Below, in pieces: positions 63,524-64,000 of a stretch of 64,000 nt of DNA; the first letter of the stretch is position 1; every line of letters begins with the position of its first letter. The position numbers and the translations under genes were made by a program. The notes under the pieces are model-generated. The model did no database searches, was not told the DNA's origin, and saw nothing but the letters and a program-made list of their open reading frames with translations. The stretch is from Chrysomallon squamiferum (lineage: Eukaryota > Mollusca > Gastropoda > Neomphalida > Peltospiridae): assembly GCA_012295275.1 (NCBI GenBank), contig CM022670.1, positions 8,683,006-8,747,005 on the forward strand, in the 5' to 3' direction.

Positions 63524-64000
63524 GTGGATTATTTATTTATTTAAAAAATTTAGCTTCATCTACAATAACAACAACAAAACCATAGTAATAATAAAAAAAT
63601 AATAAATAATAATATGTCCATGTTTATTATTATCAAAGGTTTATATTGATAAGACAAAAATATCAAAACTATTTTATTATTGTGATATGAAAGATCTGTT
63701 ACTTTATTTAGTCTGTTTGGTCATTTTTCTGGAGGTTTTCTTTGGGAAAGTTAAATATTGATGCCATGCATATAGGAATTTTATAAGAAATCATTCTTAC
63801 AGACTGGCTATCCTTTTGCTGTAGAAAATGGATGTGTTTTATAGCCATTCCACTTTTTTAAGTTTTTATGTTTTATTTTTTATTATGTTATTTATTTACT
63901 CTACCTTTCTAATCACATTACTGACTAACATACTTGCAAATGAACATAATAAATCATAATATTTACATTTAAATCATTATTAAGTTGATAATAAGCAGGT
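50409..64000 (+). CDS. SREK1: Splicing regulatory Glu/Lys-rich protein SREK1 (3' incomplete)
   Basis: Eleven exons in one frame: 50409-50536, 51551-51684, 51962-52062, 52392-52547, 53034-53209, 56910-57037, 57569-57806, 60871-60960, 61084-61137, 61387-61506 and 62767-62808. They give about 455 residues; the last donor leads beyond the window. RRM1 spans about residues 8-88 (VIQVTNVAPGATWEQM, ARVCYVEFDD). A Pro-rich linker follows, then RRM2 at about 162-240 (RRTVYVSNLDPS, GEVKYVRMAGDD, FALIEFTDQRS, NGVMFQGRPIKVNHSN). Next comes a helical REMEEALKKVKEAQSLI segment and a long RS domain with KRSRTPPRAF. This order, including PPLPGNV before EIRRTVYV, matches SREK1/SRrp86, a nuclear regulator of SR proteins and alternative splice choice. 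The start context is acceptable (A at -3). Confidence 0.93.
51850..51961 (+). other. A-rich and pyrimidine-rich run before SREK1 exon 3
   Basis: A run of about 24 A interrupted by AAAAG words, then a pyrimidine-rich stretch ending in the acceptor tag at 51961. Confidence 0.5.
53210..56909 (+). other. SREK1 intron 5
   Basis: 3.7 kb with no supported exon. It contains moderately GC patches at 54120-54340 and 55340-55415 of unknown nature and a poly-T run of about 55 bases at 56436-56490. Confidence 0.55.
56436..56490. repeat. Long poly-T tract
   Basis: About 55 uninterrupted T residues in SREK1 intron 5, about 420 bp before exon 6. Confidence 0.95.
57065..57110. repeat. (AAT)n(AATCAT)n microsatellite in a SREK1 intron
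   Basis: AAT units pass into about seven AATCAT hexamers, starting about 20-30 nt after the 5' splice site of the exon ending at 57037. Confidence 0.92.
57807..60870 (+). other. SREK1 intron 7
   Basis: 3.1 kb, strongly T-rich on the coding strand. Apart from the candidate microexon at 58316-58342, no exon is supported. Confidence 0.55.
58316..58342 (+). other. Candidate 27-nt SREK1 microexon
   Basis: In a very T-rich 3-kb intron, a GC-richer 27-nt block is bounded by a good acceptor (actttctactcttag) and a near-consensus donor (GTGAGT). Inserted between exons ending and starting in phase 2, it keeps the frame and would add LAIEPPLGI after an Arg in the RS domain. It has no in-frame stop. 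Not proven; splice motifs of this quality also occur by chance. Confidence 0.35.
61507..62766 (+). other. SREK1 intron 10
   Basis: AT-rich with CATCATTG-type short repeats near 61560-61620 and an (ATTT)n run at 62546-62570. No exon seen. Confidence 0.55.
62809..64000 (+). other. SREK1 intron 11, runs off the window
   Basis: Contains (ATT)n at 62871-62908, A/T homopolymers and long T runs at 63474-63523. The remaining SREK1 exons must lie beyond base 64000. Confidence 0.6.

Overview
This is nuclear DNA from an animal. It has spliceosomal introns with GT-AG borders, a tandem array of eukaryotic initiator-tRNA genes, very AT-rich non-coding sequence, and many long (CT)n/(GA)n, (GT)n and trinucleotide tracts. 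Conserved animal genes (EIF3H, SGT, SREK1) with introns of up to several kilobases, plus this microsatellite style, suggest a lophotrochozoan, perhaps a mollusc (cephalopod-like). That placement is an impression, not a demonstration.

Layout. 1-5030: left-truncated array of initiator tRNA-Met (CAU) genes, all on the minus strand. The repeat is about 398 bp with two alternating spacer types, and the array breaks up towards its right edge. 5030-7500: AT-rich DNA with one unidentified exon-like open stretch and a TA-flanked MITE. 7517-9313: a dCMP-deaminase-family gene (+) with an apparent one-base frame problem at an intron border. 9860-10099: a decayed Ty3/gypsy integrase tail (-). 13145-16559: a six-exon, 184-residue multi-pass membrane protein (-) not recognised by name. 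20927-31546: a long, sparsely coding locus (+) encoding a 61-residue N-myristoylation-type protein. Its exons also carry a second frame that stays open across all four exons. 35060-38921: EIF3H (+), complete. 41447-46088: SGT/SGTA co-chaperone (-), tail-to-tail with EIF3H, with one base apparently missing in its first coding exon. 50409 to beyond the right edge: SREK1 splicing regulator (+), 3' end not included.

The protein genes do not form a pathway. They act in translation initiation (initiator tRNA, EIF3H), protein triage (SGT), splicing (SREK1), nucleotide metabolism (dCMP deaminase) and at membranes (two small proteins). Having an initiator-tRNA array and an eIF3 subunit in one window may be coincidence.

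The points most worth following up are: the two-class initiator-tRNA array; the INK4a/ARF-like two-frame small gene; a candidate frame-preserving 27-nt microexon in a SREK1 RS domain built of phase-2 exons; two one-base frame lesions in otherwise clean genes; and an array edge that looks like an assembly mosaic.
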